30,761 nt of DNA from an uncultured Cryptobacterium sp. (GTDB lineage Bacteria; Actinomycetota; Coriobacteriia; Coriobacteriales; Eggerthellaceae): NCBI GenBank assembly GCA_900554685.1, contig USIG01000003.1:1-30761 (forward strand), read 5' to 3'. This document shows, piece by piece, positions 15,203-23,720 of the stretch. The notes beneath the pieces are model-generated. The model worked only from the letters and a program-made list of their open reading frames with translations, was not told the DNA's origin and did no database searches. Numbering within the stretch: the first letter of the stretch is position 1; each line of letters opens with the position of its first letter. A program made the translations under genes and the position numbers.

Positions 15203-15717
15203 GTTTCCCAGTAACTTGGAGGGAGCTGCTGACGGTTAAGTCGTTCTATATAGTCTTGAACTATTCGTCCTTTGTCATCTCTTTTCCAACGTAGATGGGG
15301 CTCATTTACTACACTGATCATCGAATCTACGTCGCTATTAATAAAAGACCGAAGGGCCCTGCTGAGCGTATCCACACTCAGCAGGGGTGAAGTTGGTTGA
15401 AGAGTAACTACCGCATCGTATCGAGTATCAAAAGACTTCTCGCAGCGAACTACTGCATCATAAATTACCGGATCAAGGGTTACTGCATCCTGCGCTAGCT
15501 CTGAGGAACGATCTAAGCATATAACACTCTTAAACTGAGAGGCGTATGCTAGAACTTCTTCGGAATCAGAGCTAACAACAACCTCATTAATCAAATCACA
15601 ATTAAGTGCGTTTTCAATGGCATAACTGATCAGCGGCTTTCCATGCATGAGACGCATGTTTTTGCGCGGAATACCCTTTGAACCGCCTCTAGCGGGAATA
15701 ACAGATATAATTTTCAT
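15163..15717 (-). CDS. neuA: NeuA-type CMP-nonulosonate synthetase, C-terminally truncated
   Basis: A cytidylyltransferase that activates a nonulosonic acid with CTP. IPARGGSKGIPRKN (7-20) is the nucleotide-binding signature, followed by VVVSSDSEEV and LQPTSPLL. It is 184 residues long, against about 225-235 for the family. It runs normally to QQLPPSYWET, then has 12 foreign residues (ITELMNEWKAKL) and a TAA. The missing C-terminus, which helps form the dimer and active site, is found in frame downstream, fused to pseG. It may therefore be inactive unless the stop is bypassed. It lies 26 bases after a 53-residue ORF and shows only a weak ribosome binding site. Confidence 0.85.
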   Translation of the reverse strand: MKIISVIPARGGSKGIPRKNMRLMHGKPLISYAIENALNCDLINEVVVSSDSEEVLAYASQFKSVICLDRSSELAQDAVTLDPVIYDAVVRCEKSFDTRYDAVVTLQPTSPLLSVDTLSRALRSFINSDVDSMISVVNEPHLRWKRDDKGRIVQDYIERLNRQQLPPSYWETITELMNEWKAKL

Positions 15718-15743
15718 TTATGGCCTGTTCTTTTCTCAATAAA

Positions 15744-15905
15744 TTAGAAATTCATATATGATTCCTGCTCAATGCAGTCAATCAGTCTTTTTGCATCCCA
15801 AATAGAGTTCTTCCTAGCTGGGCTCATTCGCCAGATCAACTCTACGTTTTCTGAAACAGGGAACATTGATCTAAACCAAGTATTTTCATTGTTCATATCT
15901 ATCAT
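15744..15905 (-). CDS. Small coupled ORF of 53 residues
   Basis: A short frame between the amidotransferase gene and neuA. Its ATG overlaps the upstream stop codon as ATGA, the classic arrangement for translational coupling. It ends at TAA 26 bases before neuA. The product starts MIDMNNENTWFRSMF, contains ELIWRMSPARKNSIWDAKR and is of mixed charge, with no membrane segment. I do not recognise a family. It could be a small accessory protein or the remnant of a larger gene lost from the locus. Confidence 0.5.
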   Translation of the reverse strand: MIDMNNENTWFRSMFPVSENVELIWRMSPARKNSIWDAKRLIDCIEQESYMNF

Positions 15906-17497
15906 GAACTCTTATTGGCGTACCACTCATCAGCCATAATCCCGCTTCCCCTTAAAGAAAATACTATTTTTTGAAACAGGAGCGATGTCTTTGATTGTTT
16001 TGAGCGCGTTGAGCCATACGTCTCTTCGCCAATATCAAAAAACTGGGGAATATAACGCCTAATCAGCTCTTTTAATATTCGTCTGTCCTCTATCAAATTA
16101 ATATCCCATTTTAAAGCCTCTTGCATTAAAAAGGGGGTATATATTGTGTACGCTTGAACCGTATTAAAGCGGCTTTCATATGCACCATTTCTACCATTAG
16201 GGCCTAAGGCGTTGGTCCGATAATCAAGCGTAACATCTGCAGGACGATAGCCCTCGTTCAAGCATCTGTCAACATAGGCTATTATCTTATTTTGAATTCT
16301 TTCATAAGCTTCTTTAGGCGCCATTTGATTCCATATATCGAAATAGCGCCCTTGCAGTACATCTATCTTGTTAGGAAACCAAATATCAAACTGCTTTCGA
16401 AGAGAATTCTCAGTGAAACTATATGCTCGAACTTCCCCGGTTGCCAGGTGATACAAATAAGAAATTATATCTTCACGAGACATTTTATCAGAACCCGCAA
16501 AAGCAGAAACGCCCACCAGCATTGGGCCTATCCCCTGCCCGGCTGACAGCAGTACGTCAAATTCGGGCATACCTGATGGTTCATATTTATATAGATTGGT
16601 ATAATGTCCACCTGTCCCAAACGGCTGATTTTTTAGCATCAAATCTATTTTTTTTCGAAGAGCGACCGGGGACCACTCGACTTCTGTATAATCAACCTGA
16701 GCCTTCTTGGCAAGCATTCGTGCATTTTTCACGCTATTTGCTAATAGAAACTTATGTGGACGGCGCGTACAAGTATTAAAACATTTTAGCCGCAATCCAG
16801 CCCTTTGAAGGTAATATAGCGCCACACGCGAGTCTAAGCCCCCGGACAATCCAAGACCAAATATTGCATTTGGGTGCCTACAGTACAGATACTCGGCCAT
16901 CGCTTGCAAAGCTTTGTCCATGCCCGATATTGCGTCTTCTATATTGGATATTTCGCCAGTACGCTGTATTCCAGAAAATCTATTAATGGATAATTCCCAT
17001 GTTGATGAGTCAAAATGACAATGAAAATTTGCTCCTAGCCAGAACAGATTTCGGACAGGTGTCGTATGATCACATGGCACCCCTCCACCCATGCATAGCA
17101 TTTCCTCCACTATTTCTTTATTGACATCTTGATACGTAGGCTTAATAATCTTGATTATTTCCCAAAACGAATCTGAAATTATAAAGTCTTTATCAGAGTA
17201 GTAATAAAATAATAGTTCGCGACCGCTCGCATCCGAAGCAAAACTACATCCTGTCGCATCATATGTAACAATGTACATAGCAGTATGCATTTCGTTTAAT
17301 ATATTTGGATGATGCTCCCAATCTGAATTAAAAATTTTTTCATCCGGAATATTGGGTGCAATGCCAACATAGAACGAATTACCTTCGTCGGACAATGTAA
17401 AAGGTTTTGAACGATTCGCATCTGATTGGCGAAAACTCATCTTTATTTGATTTTCAACATTAGCATAATGCAGAACAAACATATTACCCCTACTCAT
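15902..17497 (-). CDS. Asparagine-synthetase-like amidotransferase without glutaminase cysteine
   Basis: A 531-residue protein related to AsnB. The C-terminal PP-loop synthetase domain has GLGLSGGLDSRVALYYL near residue 217, so ATP binding and adenylation of a carboxylate are likely. The N-terminal half resembles the glutaminase domain (SDASGRELLFYYY) but has no Cys at position 2, so it probably cannot release ammonia from glutamine itself. Homologues in O-antigen and capsule loci amidate sugar carboxylates. A uronic or nonulosonic acid would fit here, by inference. The ATG at 17497 overlaps the wzx stop (TAATG). A second ATG at 17482 has a better AGGGG upstream. Confidence 0.78.
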   Translation of the reverse strand: MSRGNMFVLHYANVENQIKMSFRQSDANRSKPFTLSDEGNSFYVGIAPNIPDEKIFNSDWEHHPNILNEMHTAMYIVTYDATGCSFASDASGRELLFYYYSDKDFIISDSFWEIIKIIKPTYQDVNKEIVEEMLCMGGGVPCDHTTPVRNLFWLGANFHCHFDSSTWELSINRFSGIQRTGEISNIEDAISGMDKALQAMAEYLYCRHPNAIFGLGLSGGLDSRVALYYLQRAGLRLKCFNTCTRRPHKFLLANSVKNARMLAKKAQVDYTEVEWSPVALRKKIDLMLKNQPFGTGGHYTNLYKYEPSGMPEFDVLLSAGQGIGPMLVGVSAFAGSDKMSREDIISYLYHLATGEVRAYSFTENSLRKQFDIWFPNKIDVLQGRYFDIWNQMAPKEAYERIQNKIIAYVDRCLNEGYRPADVTLDYRTNALGPNGRNGAYESRFNTVQAYTIYTPFLMQEALKWDINLIEDRRILKELIRRYIPQFFDIGEETYGSTRSKQSKTSLLFQKIVFSLRGSGIMADEWYANKSS

Positions 17498-18894
17498 TAA
17501 ACAATAGACTTGTCTCTTTTTATGCGGTACACAAGAATTCCTAAAACAGCTGCACCCACCAACCAGCGAATTAGCAAAAAGTCAGAAAGAAGGAACATGC
17601 TAATTGTTGCTACAAGAATTCCAGCAATAAAAGGGAAGAACCACTGAATACGCAAGTTGTAATCTTTCACAAAAGCTCGCGCAAACAAATGATGCACGGA
17701 AAACAGCAATAGAAACGAAATAGAAGAAGCGATCGCAGATCCCATCAATGCAAAGCACGGAATCAACGCGATATTCAATAATACATTTGCAATCGCGGCA
17801 ACTGCCGTTGCGATAGTGATTCCGATTGTCTTGCGATAAAACATCTCACAATTTACAGGCCATGTATATAAAAACTGAAAAAAATACCCGGCAATGATAA
17901 AAGGCAGTATAGGTACACCTGAATAATATTCAGGTGTACCGAGAATTATCAGCATTTCTGGAGTAATGCACATAAGAAGCATCGCCACTAAAAACACATT
18001 CCAAGTGTATCTTTTCGCATGATTGGCTAGCAAATTTACCTTACCCTTTGATTTGAGCTCATAGTACTCCGGCTGCCATGCCGTACCAAGCGATTGGGTT
18101 ATAACACCTATAGGTTGGGCGAGACTAAACGAAAATGCAAATATACCTGCTGCCTCAGCGCCAATAAGCGAATTCAACAATAGTCTATCGCTTTGATTGA
18201 TGATTAAATACGCTATCCCATTGAGTATCATTGGCAACGAAAAACTAAGGCAAAACCTCCAGTATTTCAGACAAAAAAATTTCCTTCCTCGACTGAAGAA
18301 AAACAAACATATAGCTAATCCAATTATGACAGCAGGGATCGAATATCCCCACACTCTATCGCTATAGCCACTATCAAACAATTCTGCATAAATGAAAACA
18401 ATCGAAAGTATTATCTGTCCAAACGCTAGCGCACATGAAACAAGCAAGTCGCCGAGAGCATTTTTTGTTGCAGAGCAATAATTACGCCGCAAGTCTGAAC
18501 AAACTATAAAAAAGGAAGTAACGATTGCCAAAACAACAAATTCTTCACGTAAATCGAGAAGACCCGAAATCGGTTCTAGGAACAATATCGAAATTACGAG
18601 TATTAAAAGGCTAAATAAAAGGTCTAGGGCTAAAACGGATGAGCAATATTGGCGAAGTTTATCGCGGCCATAAGACAACATTGCGTTTTGAATTGTTCCT
18701 TCTATTCTCAGCCCAATAATTTTCGAAAAAAGAAGAACCCAGGTAATATAAACGCTTGCTAGACCATAATCAGCAACGCTCATTATCCTAATAAAAATAA
18801 CTGAGGCGAGAAAGTTGGAAGCCGCTAGGGCAAAATTACCAAACGTATATAGAATAGCTCGGCCGTTTAGACTATTATTGATTTTTGATAGCAT
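17497..18894 (-). CDS. wzx: Wzx-type polysaccharide flippase
   Basis: A polytopic MATE/MVF-superfamily membrane protein of about 465 residues with 12-14 hydrophobic helices, starting GRAILYTFGNFALAASNFLA, which is typical of RfbX/Wzx. It moves the undecaprenyl-linked repeat unit to the outer face of the membrane. The frame extends upstream to a TTG at 18942 without a ribosome binding site. The ATG at 18894 gives a normal N-terminus and a 20-base overlap with wzy. A conserved arrangement with Wzy directly upstream supports the role. Sugar specificity cannot be predicted. Confidence 0.87.
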   Translation of the reverse strand: MLSKINNSLNGRAILYTFGNFALAASNFLASVIFIRIMSVADYGLASVYITWVLLFSKIIGLRIEGTIQNAMLSYGRDKLRQYCSSVLALDLLFSLLILVISILFLEPISGLLDLREEFVVLAIVTSFFIVCSDLRRNYCSATKNALGDLLVSCALAFGQIILSIVFIYAELFDSGYSDRVWGYSIPAVIIGLAICLFFFSRGRKFFCLKYWRFCLSFSLPMILNGIAYLIINQSDRLLLNSLIGAEAAGIFAFSFSLAQPIGVITQSLGTAWQPEYYELKSKGKVNLLANHAKRYTWNVFLVAMLLMCITPEMLIILGTPEYYSGVPILPFIIAGYFFQFLYTWPVNCEMFYRKTIGITIATAVAAIANVLLNIALIPCFALMGSAIASSISFLLLFSVHHLFARAFVKDYNLRIQWFFPFIAGILVATISMFLLSDFLLIRWLVGAAVLGILVYRIKRDKSIV

Positions 18895-20179
18895 TAGGAA
18901 CTTGTTCAACGTACAAAGATTGATTTTTGTTTTTATCCTCAATTAGAAGCACTATTAGTAAACCAATTAAACGAAAATCTCTAAACAAAGCAGCAAAAAT
19001 TAAGCTCCCAACAAAATATGCAATAAGAATAGCTTTGTTCGTTTTTGTGTAGGTTATTTTTGAAAGAAGGAAAGAAACTAAAGCATAGTAAATAAGTACA
19101 AATAGAACACCTTCTTTTAAGAGGGTGTTGAGAACTTCATTGTGAGGCTGAACCAACCTAAACTGGCCATCGATCAAATACCCATCGGTAACCTCACCGT
19201 CTTCAGACGAAATAATTCCCAATACATCAAAAACATCTGAGTCATAACCATATACCAAAAAATCTGGATTGCTCAGCATATGCTCAACTACAAAGACATT
19301 GGAATTCATCCTAATGGCATTAGAGGAGTCGTTTAAAGAGGTTTTATATTCGTCAATATCGTTACTTGCTACATTATTCACCCAGTAATAACTAAAAACA
19401 ATAACAACAACTGTCGACAAAATGAAAATCAAGAAAAACCACGAGGGTCCAATTCCCTCTTTTGAATTATCCTTATTAAAACTATGCCTTGAAAAGATTC
19501 GATTCTGCGGATTCTTGTTTTGTACGTATCTTACAAAAGTCATTATAGCAATAGCAGAGATAGTTATTGCCAGCATCAAAATGTACTGTCTGCCAAAATA
19601 TATCCCGAGATATAAGATCCCAACAATTATCCCGAGCTTCCACCTTTTCTTTATAGCTATACAGAAAAATAAAAAAATTACTATTCCTGTCTCATTACTA
19701 TCAGGAACTCCGGGCAAAACCATCCCGCCCGTCGAAGAGAACAAAGGGAATATCGGAAAAAAGACATAGCAAATATAAAAAAGTAAAATTACGCCACATC
19801 CAAGAAGATAAAATAAACGCGTTGCTGCCAATACCTCTTTAACCTTGAAAACCACAAGTAGCAGATACGCATCAAACAGCATTATGGAAAATTTTAGTAG
19901 CTGCTCTTTACTGTATGGGCTACAAAGCAGAACAAGAAGCAACACTGTTACAAATACCAAAGGCAGCACATTAATCTGCTTGCTTGATTTTGAATTATCT
20001 CTATGAGCCTTTTCTAAAAAAAGAAGATAGCATAGCCCTAACGTGTAGACGCAATACAATAACAAGGAAGAGATAGCAGTAAAATACCTCAGAAATAAAA
20101 ATAATAAGGTTATACACCATGCCCATTCATATGGTTTTAAATTCATCACTCGATTTATTGGATTAGCCTTTGTTGTCAT
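18875..20179 (-). CDS. wzy: Wzy-type polysaccharide polymerase
   Basis: A 434-residue membrane protein with about 10-12 transmembrane helices and one long extracytoplasmic loop (about residues 260-345). QPHNEVLNTLLKEG in that C-terminal part is the motif common to O-antigen ligase/polymerase (Wzy_C) proteins. It joins lipid-linked repeats flipped by Wzx into polymer. The single ligase-like gene next to wzx and the absence of a second candidate support polymerase. It starts at ATG 20179, 19 bases after the preceding gene. Confidence 0.8.
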   Translation of the reverse strand: MTTKANPINRVMNLKPYEWAWCITLLFLFLRYFTAISSLLLYCVYTLGLCYLLFLEKAHRDNSKSSKQINVLPLVFVTVLLLVLLCSPYSKEQLLKFSIMLFDAYLLLVVFKVKEVLAATRLFYLLGCGVILLFYICYVFFPIFPLFSSTGGMVLPGVPDSNETGIVIFLFFCIAIKKRWKLGIIVGILYLGIYFGRQYILMLAITISAIAIMTFVRYVQNKNPQNRIFSRHSFNKDNSKEGIGPSWFFLIFILSTVVVIVFSYYWVNNVASNDIDEYKTSLNDSSNAIRMNSNVFVVEHMLSNPDFLVYGYDSDVFDVLGIISSEDGEVTDGYLIDGQFRLVQPHNEVLNTLLKEGVLFVLIYYALVSFLLSKITYTKTNKAILIAYFVGSLIFAALFRDFRLIGLLIVLLIEDKNKNQSLYVEQVPNAIKNQ

Positions 20180-20198
20180 TTTGAAAAAGACGATATTT

Positions 20199-21302
20199 TC
20201 AGAAAGTTCTTAATAACTCTGCAAAAACTTCCTGTCTGTTGTTACGTCCAGCCTTATACGCAGTTTCGCAAAGTTGAAACAATTCCCGTAGTTCACTTCG
20301 TGATCTTACTTGATCAAATCCCCAATATTTATTTAAAACTTTTTCTTGCTCTATAGTTAAACAAGGCGTGAATCTTGAAAAGGTCTGAGCAACTTCACGT
20401 TGTTCCTTTTCTCTCTCGCTAGACAAAGTGGCTTCTAAATCTCTTTTGTCTAAAATTGATCTTGCCTCACATGAAATATCTTGCACAATCACTTTATGAG
20501 GTTTGCCGAGATATGCACAATACCCAATATGGGTGCCCACACTATTCGATAGCGTTAAGTCTGAAATATTTATTATAGAACGGAGTCGCGACAAAAAGCT
20601 CATATCTTCTCTATAGCCTGCAGTTACAACTTTAAATCCAGCATCACGATATTTTGAAACTAGCTCCCGTTCAACATCTTTGTAGTATAGGCAAATCAAA
20701 ACTGTATCAATATCATTAGCATTCTTTTCTTCATTTATACGATTGATAAAGTCTTCTACGTCATAATAAACACCCATAGTGTCAATTGAGTGGCTAGGAA
20801 ATACGAGAAGCGTCTTCCCAAAAAGACTTTTCATATAACTTGTCTGTTGAATTGTCAGTAGTGGCTCCGCATAGGCAATATAAGGGCCTATGCAAATAGT
20901 CGGCACCTTTGATTTGGCTTTAATATGTTCAACGCGCTTAGGCCCAAACGTAATTAGAGCCGGAAGACCACTCTTGTCAAGCTCTTTGAAATTTACATAA
21001 TCGCCAAAATACACCCCATGTTCAATGCAGGCCTTTAAGCATTTAGTAGCACCTGAATAAATCCTTAGGTTCTCTCCAGTACCATAAAAGCAATTCCCGC
21101 GATAAATCTCTTTTGACGCAAACGACTTTCGATCTAATAGACTGACATCCGCAAAGTGCTCGGTCGTATATTTTTCTTTTTTTCGAAGCAAGTTCTTTGA
21201 ATTGTATTTTGCTCTATAGAGAAAGGCTATGAAGAGTTTTCTTCTATCTTCCCCTAAAAAACGGCCTAAAAAGGCATTGATCATTTCTGTGAGATTCGCC
21301 AA
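20199..21302 (-). CDS. Unassigned GT-B-like capsule protein
   Basis: A 367-residue soluble protein with a very basic N-terminus. I cannot place it in a named family. The second half (TLLVFPSHSID, DTVLICLYYKDVE, then ISDLTLSNSVGTHIGYCAYLGKPHKV) looks like the donor-binding half of a GT-B glycosyltransferase or a CDP-glycerol/polysialyl-type transferase. In such folds a Ser/Asn-x-Gly...LGKP segment holds the nucleotide. It begins with TTG, supported by AGGAA upstream; a possible ATG is six codons in. Its position between GT2 and wzy makes transfer of a sugar or phospho-polyol to the repeat unit likely. Confidence 0.55.
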   Translation of the reverse strand: MANLTEMINAFLGRFLGEDRRKLFIAFLYRAKYNSKNLLRKKEKYTTEHFADVSLLDRKSFASKEIYRGNCFYGTGENLRIYSGATKCLKACIEHGVYFGDYVNFKELDKSGLPALITFGPKRVEHIKAKSKVPTICIGPYIAYAEPLLTIQQTSYMKSLFGKTLLVFPSHSIDTMGVYYDVEDFINRINEEKNANDIDTVLICLYYKDVERELVSKYRDAGFKVVTAGYREDMSFLSRLRSIINISDLTLSNSVGTHIGYCAYLGKPHKVIVQDISCEARSILDKRDLEATLSSEREKEQREVAQTFSRFTPCLTIEQEKVLNKYWGFDQVRSRSELRELFQLCETAYKAGRNNRQEVFAELLRTF

Positions 21303-21319
21303 ACCAAATTTCCTAAAGC

Positions 21320-22204
21320 TTAATGTCCTGCTGTCGCCATATCTGATCTACGCTGTAATCGCAATATTTTTGAATAGAAAAACCTTTTGATTGAAGGAGG
21401 CATGTATAAAAAAATTCTTATTGACAGAAGGGCGCAAGCTCGTCTAAGGGGAGTTGTTAATCCGTTTTCTAATAAAAGCCGCTGAACGCTGGCCCAACTA
21501 GACAGATATTCTCGTGAGCTTCGTCTCCCTATAAACCCATTACCAACGCGTACTTTTACCAATACTTCAGGTATGTTTGCCAGCTTCAGCCCTTTTGCCA
21601 ACATCTTGGCCCAGAGGTAATAATCTTCGCAGAAAGGAATATGTTCATAATTGCCCGCAGTACGCAAAGCGTTTGTTCTTATACACATAGTCATATGATT
21701 CATAGGATTTCTCATCTTTAACATTTTTTTTATCTCTGGCTCAGACAGTGGCACGCGCCTAACTTGACAGAGATCTCCTGGCCTATTTTCAAATTCTTCA
21801 ATATATCCGCCAAATGCATCAATCTGAGGATTGCTTGTTATATATTCTTCTTGGATTTGAAAACGCTCGGGAACACTAATGTCGTCTGAATCCATGCGAA
21901 AAATATAGTCCCCTGTACATTTTTTACTTCCTTCGCATAATGCTATCCCTAATCCTGAATTCTGCGACAGCTTTACTACGGTCGTTATTTGCTTATGCGC
22001 CACAAAAAAATTATCAATTATCGAAGCAAGATCTTGCGAAACAGGGCCATCGACCACAATAATAATCTGATCCGGTTTTCTGATTTGCCCATCATATATG
22101 CTCCTGAGCGCACTTTCTAAATAATGAGGATTATCCCCTCGATAAATTGACATCAATACTGAAAATGTTAATGGCCTATTTTGTGAGATATTAGATGATT
22201 CCAT
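21320..22204 (-). CDS. GT2-family glycosyltransferase
   Basis: A 294-residue GT-A-fold family 2 transferase. It shows FSVLMSIYRGDNPHYLESAL at the start, IIIVVDGP, then YIFRMDSDDISVPERF (about residues 116-131), where the DSDD is the metal/nucleotide-sugar binding DXD. FCEDYYLWAKML provides the ED general-base motif. It adds a sugar to the lipid-linked repeat at the inner face of the membrane. The only clear GT2 gene in the locus; linkage and sugar unknown. A weak AGGTGA is upstream of the ATG. Confidence 0.88.
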   Translation of the reverse strand: MESSNISQNRPLTFSVLMSIYRGDNPHYLESALRSIYDGQIRKPDQIIIVVDGPVSQDLASIIDNFFVAHKQITTVVKLSQNSGLGIALCEGSKKCTGDYIFRMDSDDISVPERFQIQEEYITSNPQIDAFGGYIEEFENRPGDLCQVRRVPLSEPEIKKMLKMRNPMNHMTMCIRTNALRTAGNYEHIPFCEDYYLWAKMLAKGLKLANIPEVLVKVRVGNGFIGRRSSREYLSSWASVQRLLLENGLTTPLRRACALLSIRIFLYMPPSIKRFFYSKILRLQRRSDMATAGH

Positions 22205-22247
22205 TATTTATTTTTCACCTGACAGCATACGTTTACAGATTGGCAGC

Positions 22248-23720
22248 TTAACGATTAGAAGGCCTATATGTAGGTACGGCATTACATAAAGCTTTTTTTA
22301 TTCTGGAGTCACTATACGAATGTGCTTCTTCAAAAAGAATATTCAGCTTTTCATCTACTTCTTCTGGCGTTGGAGCTTTGGCTGTAGACACCGTAATATC
22401 TTTGTGCTCAGTCGGGATAACTCCTTCATCATCCATAAGTAGCTCTTCATAGAGCTTCTCCCCTGGACGGAGACCGGTAATCTTGATTTCTATATCTTTA
22501 TCAGGCTCAAAACCTGATAAGCGAATGAGCTTTTCAGCCAGATCGTAAACTCGAACCGGTTCGCCCATATCAAGAACGAATATCTCTCCACCCTTGGCAA
22601 GAGCAGCAGCTTGAATAACCAAACGTGATGCTTCAGGAATAGTCATAAAATAACGAGTGACATCCTTGTGGGTAACAGTAACAGGACCGCCTTTTACAAT
22701 TTGTGCTTTAAAAAGAGGAATTACTGAGCCGTGACTACCCAAAACATTGCCAAAACGCACTGCGGTAAAAATCGTTGGTGAAACTTTGGCATAACGTTGC
22801 ATAATCATTTCACACATACGCTTGGTAGCACCCATAACGTTAGTGGGATTAACTGCTTTGTCAGTGGAAATCAAAACAAAGCGTTCTACATCCCACTCAA
22901 CGGCAAGCTTAGCTACATTTAACGTGCCAAACACATTATTAAGAACCGCCTCGCGGGGGTTATGTTCCATCAGTGGTACATGTTTATGCGCTGCTGCATG
23001 AAATATAACCTGCGGAGAATACGCATCAAACACTTCCCATAAGCGCTCAGAATCGCGAATTGAGCCTATTTCGACCACGAAACGCGCTTTAGCATCATTG
23101 CCGTATTCATTCAATAATTCACGATACAGCTCGTAGGAGGTGTTTTCATAAATATCAAAGATAATTACCTTTGCTGGCTCCATGGTCGCAATTTGCCTAC
23201 ATATTTCAGAGCCAATTGATCCACCGCCACCCGTTACCAGAATGGTTTTGCCTTTAATAATCCCAATTGCTTCATCGGTATCCAGCATAATTTCAGGACG
23301 GCTTAACAATTCAGTGGCACCCACCTGCTTAATAGGTACTTTTTCGACTGTTTTAACGGGCGTGCCTAAAAGTGAAGAAGGGACGGCTAGAATCCGTACG
23401 TCAGTTTTTAAACAAATATCATAAATCCTTGAACGCTGCTCACGCGTTGCTGAAGGGATAGCAAAAACAATCTGGCTAATGTCGAATTCATTCACCAATC
23501 GCGGAATATCTTCGCAGGTTCCTTCAACAGTAATTCCCGCGAAAGTCTTACCTTGTTTTTGCAAATCGTCATCTACTGCAATAACCGGACTTCCAGGCAT
23601 ACTAGACTCGCCGGAACTCATACGTTCAATGGTCATACAGCCAGTTTCTCCAACACCAATTACAAGAGTACGAATGTTTTTATCTTGCCTAGTCACTGAT
23701 GTGTTTTGCGGCTTGCTCAT
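22248..23720 (-). CDS. CapD/FlaA1-type nucleotide-sugar 4,6-dehydratase (soluble form)
   Basis: A 490-residue protein with two Rossmann domains. An N-terminal CoA-binding-like domain begins VIGVGETG (20-27). The catalytic SDR domain has TGGGGSIG (163-170), STDK (285-288) and MGATK (296-300), the Met-x-x-x-Lys form seen in UDP-GlcNAc 4,6-dehydratases such as FlaA1 and PglF. The four N-terminal membrane helices of the long CapD/PglF proteins are absent. It probably makes the 4-keto-6-deoxy intermediate for a diamino sugar of the repeat unit or the first step toward a legionaminic-type acid. AAAGGTG precedes the ATG, which overlaps the stop of the sugar transferase gene (ATGA). Confidence 0.87.
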   Translation of the reverse strand: MSKPQNTSVTRQDKNIRTLVIGVGETGCMTIERMSSGESSMPGSPVIAVDDDLQKQGKTFAGITVEGTCEDIPRLVNEFDISQIVFAIPSATREQRSRIYDICLKTDVRILAVPSSLLGTPVKTVEKVPIKQVGATELLSRPEIMLDTDEAIGIIKGKTILVTGGGGSIGSEICRQIATMEPAKVIIFDIYENTSYELYRELLNEYGNDAKARFVVEIGSIRDSERLWEVFDAYSPQVIFHAAAHKHVPLMEHNPREAVLNNVFGTLNVAKLAVEWDVERFVLISTDKAVNPTNVMGATKRMCEMIMQRYAKVSPTIFTAVRFGNVLGSHGSVIPLFKAQIVKGGPVTVTHKDVTRYFMTIPEASRLVIQAAALAKGGEIFVLDMGEPVRVYDLAEKLIRLSGFEPDKDIEIKITGLRPGEKLYEELLMDDEGVIPTEHKDITVSTAKAPTPEEVDEKLNILFEEAHSYSDSRIKKALCNAVPTYRPSNR

